This document shows positions 63,362 to 64,000 of a stretch of 64,000 nucleotides of DNA, in pieces. This stretch comes from Chitinophaga sp. Its GTDB lineage: Bacteria > Bacteroidota > Bacteroidia > Chitinophagales > Chitinophagaceae. The position numbers were made by a program, and so were the translations under genes. The stretch lies in the NCBI RefSeq assembly GCF_017745275.1, contig NZ_JAGHZS010000009.1:310001-374000 (forward strand). Reading direction: 5' to 3'. Under the pieces are notes generated by a model that saw nothing but the letters and a program-made list of their open reading frames with translations, was not told where the DNA came from and did no database searches. Each line of letters opens with the position of its first letter. The stretch's first letter is position 1.

Positions 63362-64000
63362 TGCTTAGCCAACATATATTTGGGGAGCACCGTTACCGGC
63401 AGATACAATACTACCTGTTGTTTTCCTTCTGATGTTTGCAGTACAATAATAATTTCATCTTCTTTCTTAAATTGTTTGGAAGGTACTACATATACTTCGC
63501 TGGCTTCCTCTCTGGGGGCAATAATGGCCGGCCCTTTTCTATAGAGGATAGGCATGGTATGCAACAAGGCAGTATCTTTTTTCTCTTTATGAATCAGGCT
63601 GGCTTTTAAAATTTCAAAAGGTGCCTTTCCTTTGTTCCGGATACGGAAGCTGAAGTAGTTCATATTGCTCAGGGTCATGGCTTGTGCATATCCCAGGCTT
63701 ACTCCTTCCACTTTTACTTCGTACTGGTGATTTACTTTATGATCCTTTCCAAAGTCCTCCGCAATTTTCCCAACGGTAACGGTGTCTACGCTGATGAGGT
63801 TACCGGTTTCTTCGGGGAGGTTCATCAGTTGTTCATCGCCGCTGCGTTCTCCTCTGCCGGCGCGGGGCGCCTGTGGTGTTGCTTCGGGAGTAGTGTAGGC
63901 TCCGGTTGTTTTAGGCTTGCCGGATAAAGTATATTTCAGGCGTGATAAATCTGCTTTATCGCGATAGGCGATGATCATGTAATGAATATTTTCTCCTTCC
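63358..64000 (-). CDS. TraN/DUF4138-like protein (5' end beyond window)
   Basis: The frame is open to base 64000, so only the C-terminal part is visible; the Met at 63978 is probably internal because EGENIHY precedes it in frame. A Pro/Arg-rich linker (about 25-45 of the visible ORF) is followed by a domain with GYAQAMTLSNMNYFSFRIRN, KAPFEILKASLIHKEKKDTA, PILYRKGPAIIAPREEA and VPSKQFKKEDEIIIVL. This closely matches the plan of TraN (DUF4138) of Bacteroidota conjugative elements. Here it stands beside type VI genes, with no tra genes visible. The stop overlaps the transglycosylase start. Confidence 0.68.
   Translation of the reverse strand, partial: EGENIHYMIIAYRDKADLSRLKYTLSGKPKTTGAYTTPEATPQAPRAGRGERSGDEQLMNLPEETGNLISVDTVTVGKIAEDFGKDHKVNHQYEVKVEGVSLGYAQAMTLSNMNYFSFRIRNKGKAPFEILKASLIHKEKKDTALLHTMPILYRKGPAIIAPREEASEVYVVPSKQFKKEDEIIIVLQTSEGKQQVVLYLPVTVLPKYMLAKQ

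Noticed and set aside
1-64000. tRNA, rRNA, insertion sequences, prophage
   Set aside because: No cloverleaf, rRNA or transposase sequence was seen in the gaps or frames on reading both strands.

Overview
The window reads as a chromosomal segment of a member of the phylum Bacteroidota, most likely family Chitinophagaceae (Chitinophaga-like). This rests on gene content and signals, not on a search: S9 peptidases, a TraN-like protein, an HU-CCDC81 type protein, a DUF4230 protein, the Bacteroidota form of the type VI secretion system (subtype iii, with TssN and TssO), weak or absent Shine-Dalgarno sites, and several promoters that fit the TTG-N19-TAnnTTTG consensus of the phylum. There are no rRNA or tRNA genes, insertion sequences, prophage genes or CRISPR arrays.

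Region 1 (1 to about 39.2 kb) is mostly housekeeping and stand-alone genes. They include an M42 peptidase (cut by the window edge), aroQ, a ubiX-like gene, a bacillithiol-linked ytxJ with a newly read 49-residue lipoprotein gene in front of it, an Mpl-like Mur ligase, a DnaQ-type exonuclease, a polyprenol-phosphate mannosyltransferase, two S9 peptidases, a zeta-toxin-like kinase, an RRM protein, a lipoyl E2 acyltransferase, cinA, a TPR protein paired with an outer membrane barrel protein, pfkA-pyk, a TetR-controlled MFS exporter, a semialdehyde dehydrogenase, coaA and a Crp/Fnr regulator. Several genes here are separated by large hairpins built from 7-base units.

Region 2 (39.3 to 53.8 kb) is an exopolysaccharide locus on the minus strand: wza, wzc, wzx, then methyltransferases, glycosyltransferases and a Wzy-like polymerase, ending with a WcaJ-like initiating transferase. 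Many neighbours overlap by 1 to 40 bases, so it is probably one long operon. A converging FkbM gene sits at its far end. In total there are four FkbM methyltransferases and one class I methyltransferase, so the polymer or its anchor is probably methylated at several points. The 490-base region upstream holds a perfect 16-base palindrome and three phased copies of CCTCATGCA.

Region 3 (54.2 to 64 kb) is part of a type VI secretion locus: hcp/tssD (with its own promoter and terminator), tssO, tssK, tssN and tssG on minus; a PKD-domain membrane protein, tssE and tssF on plus; then a lytic transglycosylase and a TraN/DUF4138-like protein on minus, the last cut by the window end. Sheath genes (tssB, tssC), the ClpV ATPase and VgrG are not in the window.

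The most unusual structure is the family of intergenic hairpins. At least eight have two arms, plus two solo arms. They have stems of 32 to 46 base pairs, several perfect, made of tandem AGCNNNN heptamers and lying directly at gene 3' ends. The two arms of one copy match each other better than they match any other copy, which points to arm-to-arm correction.
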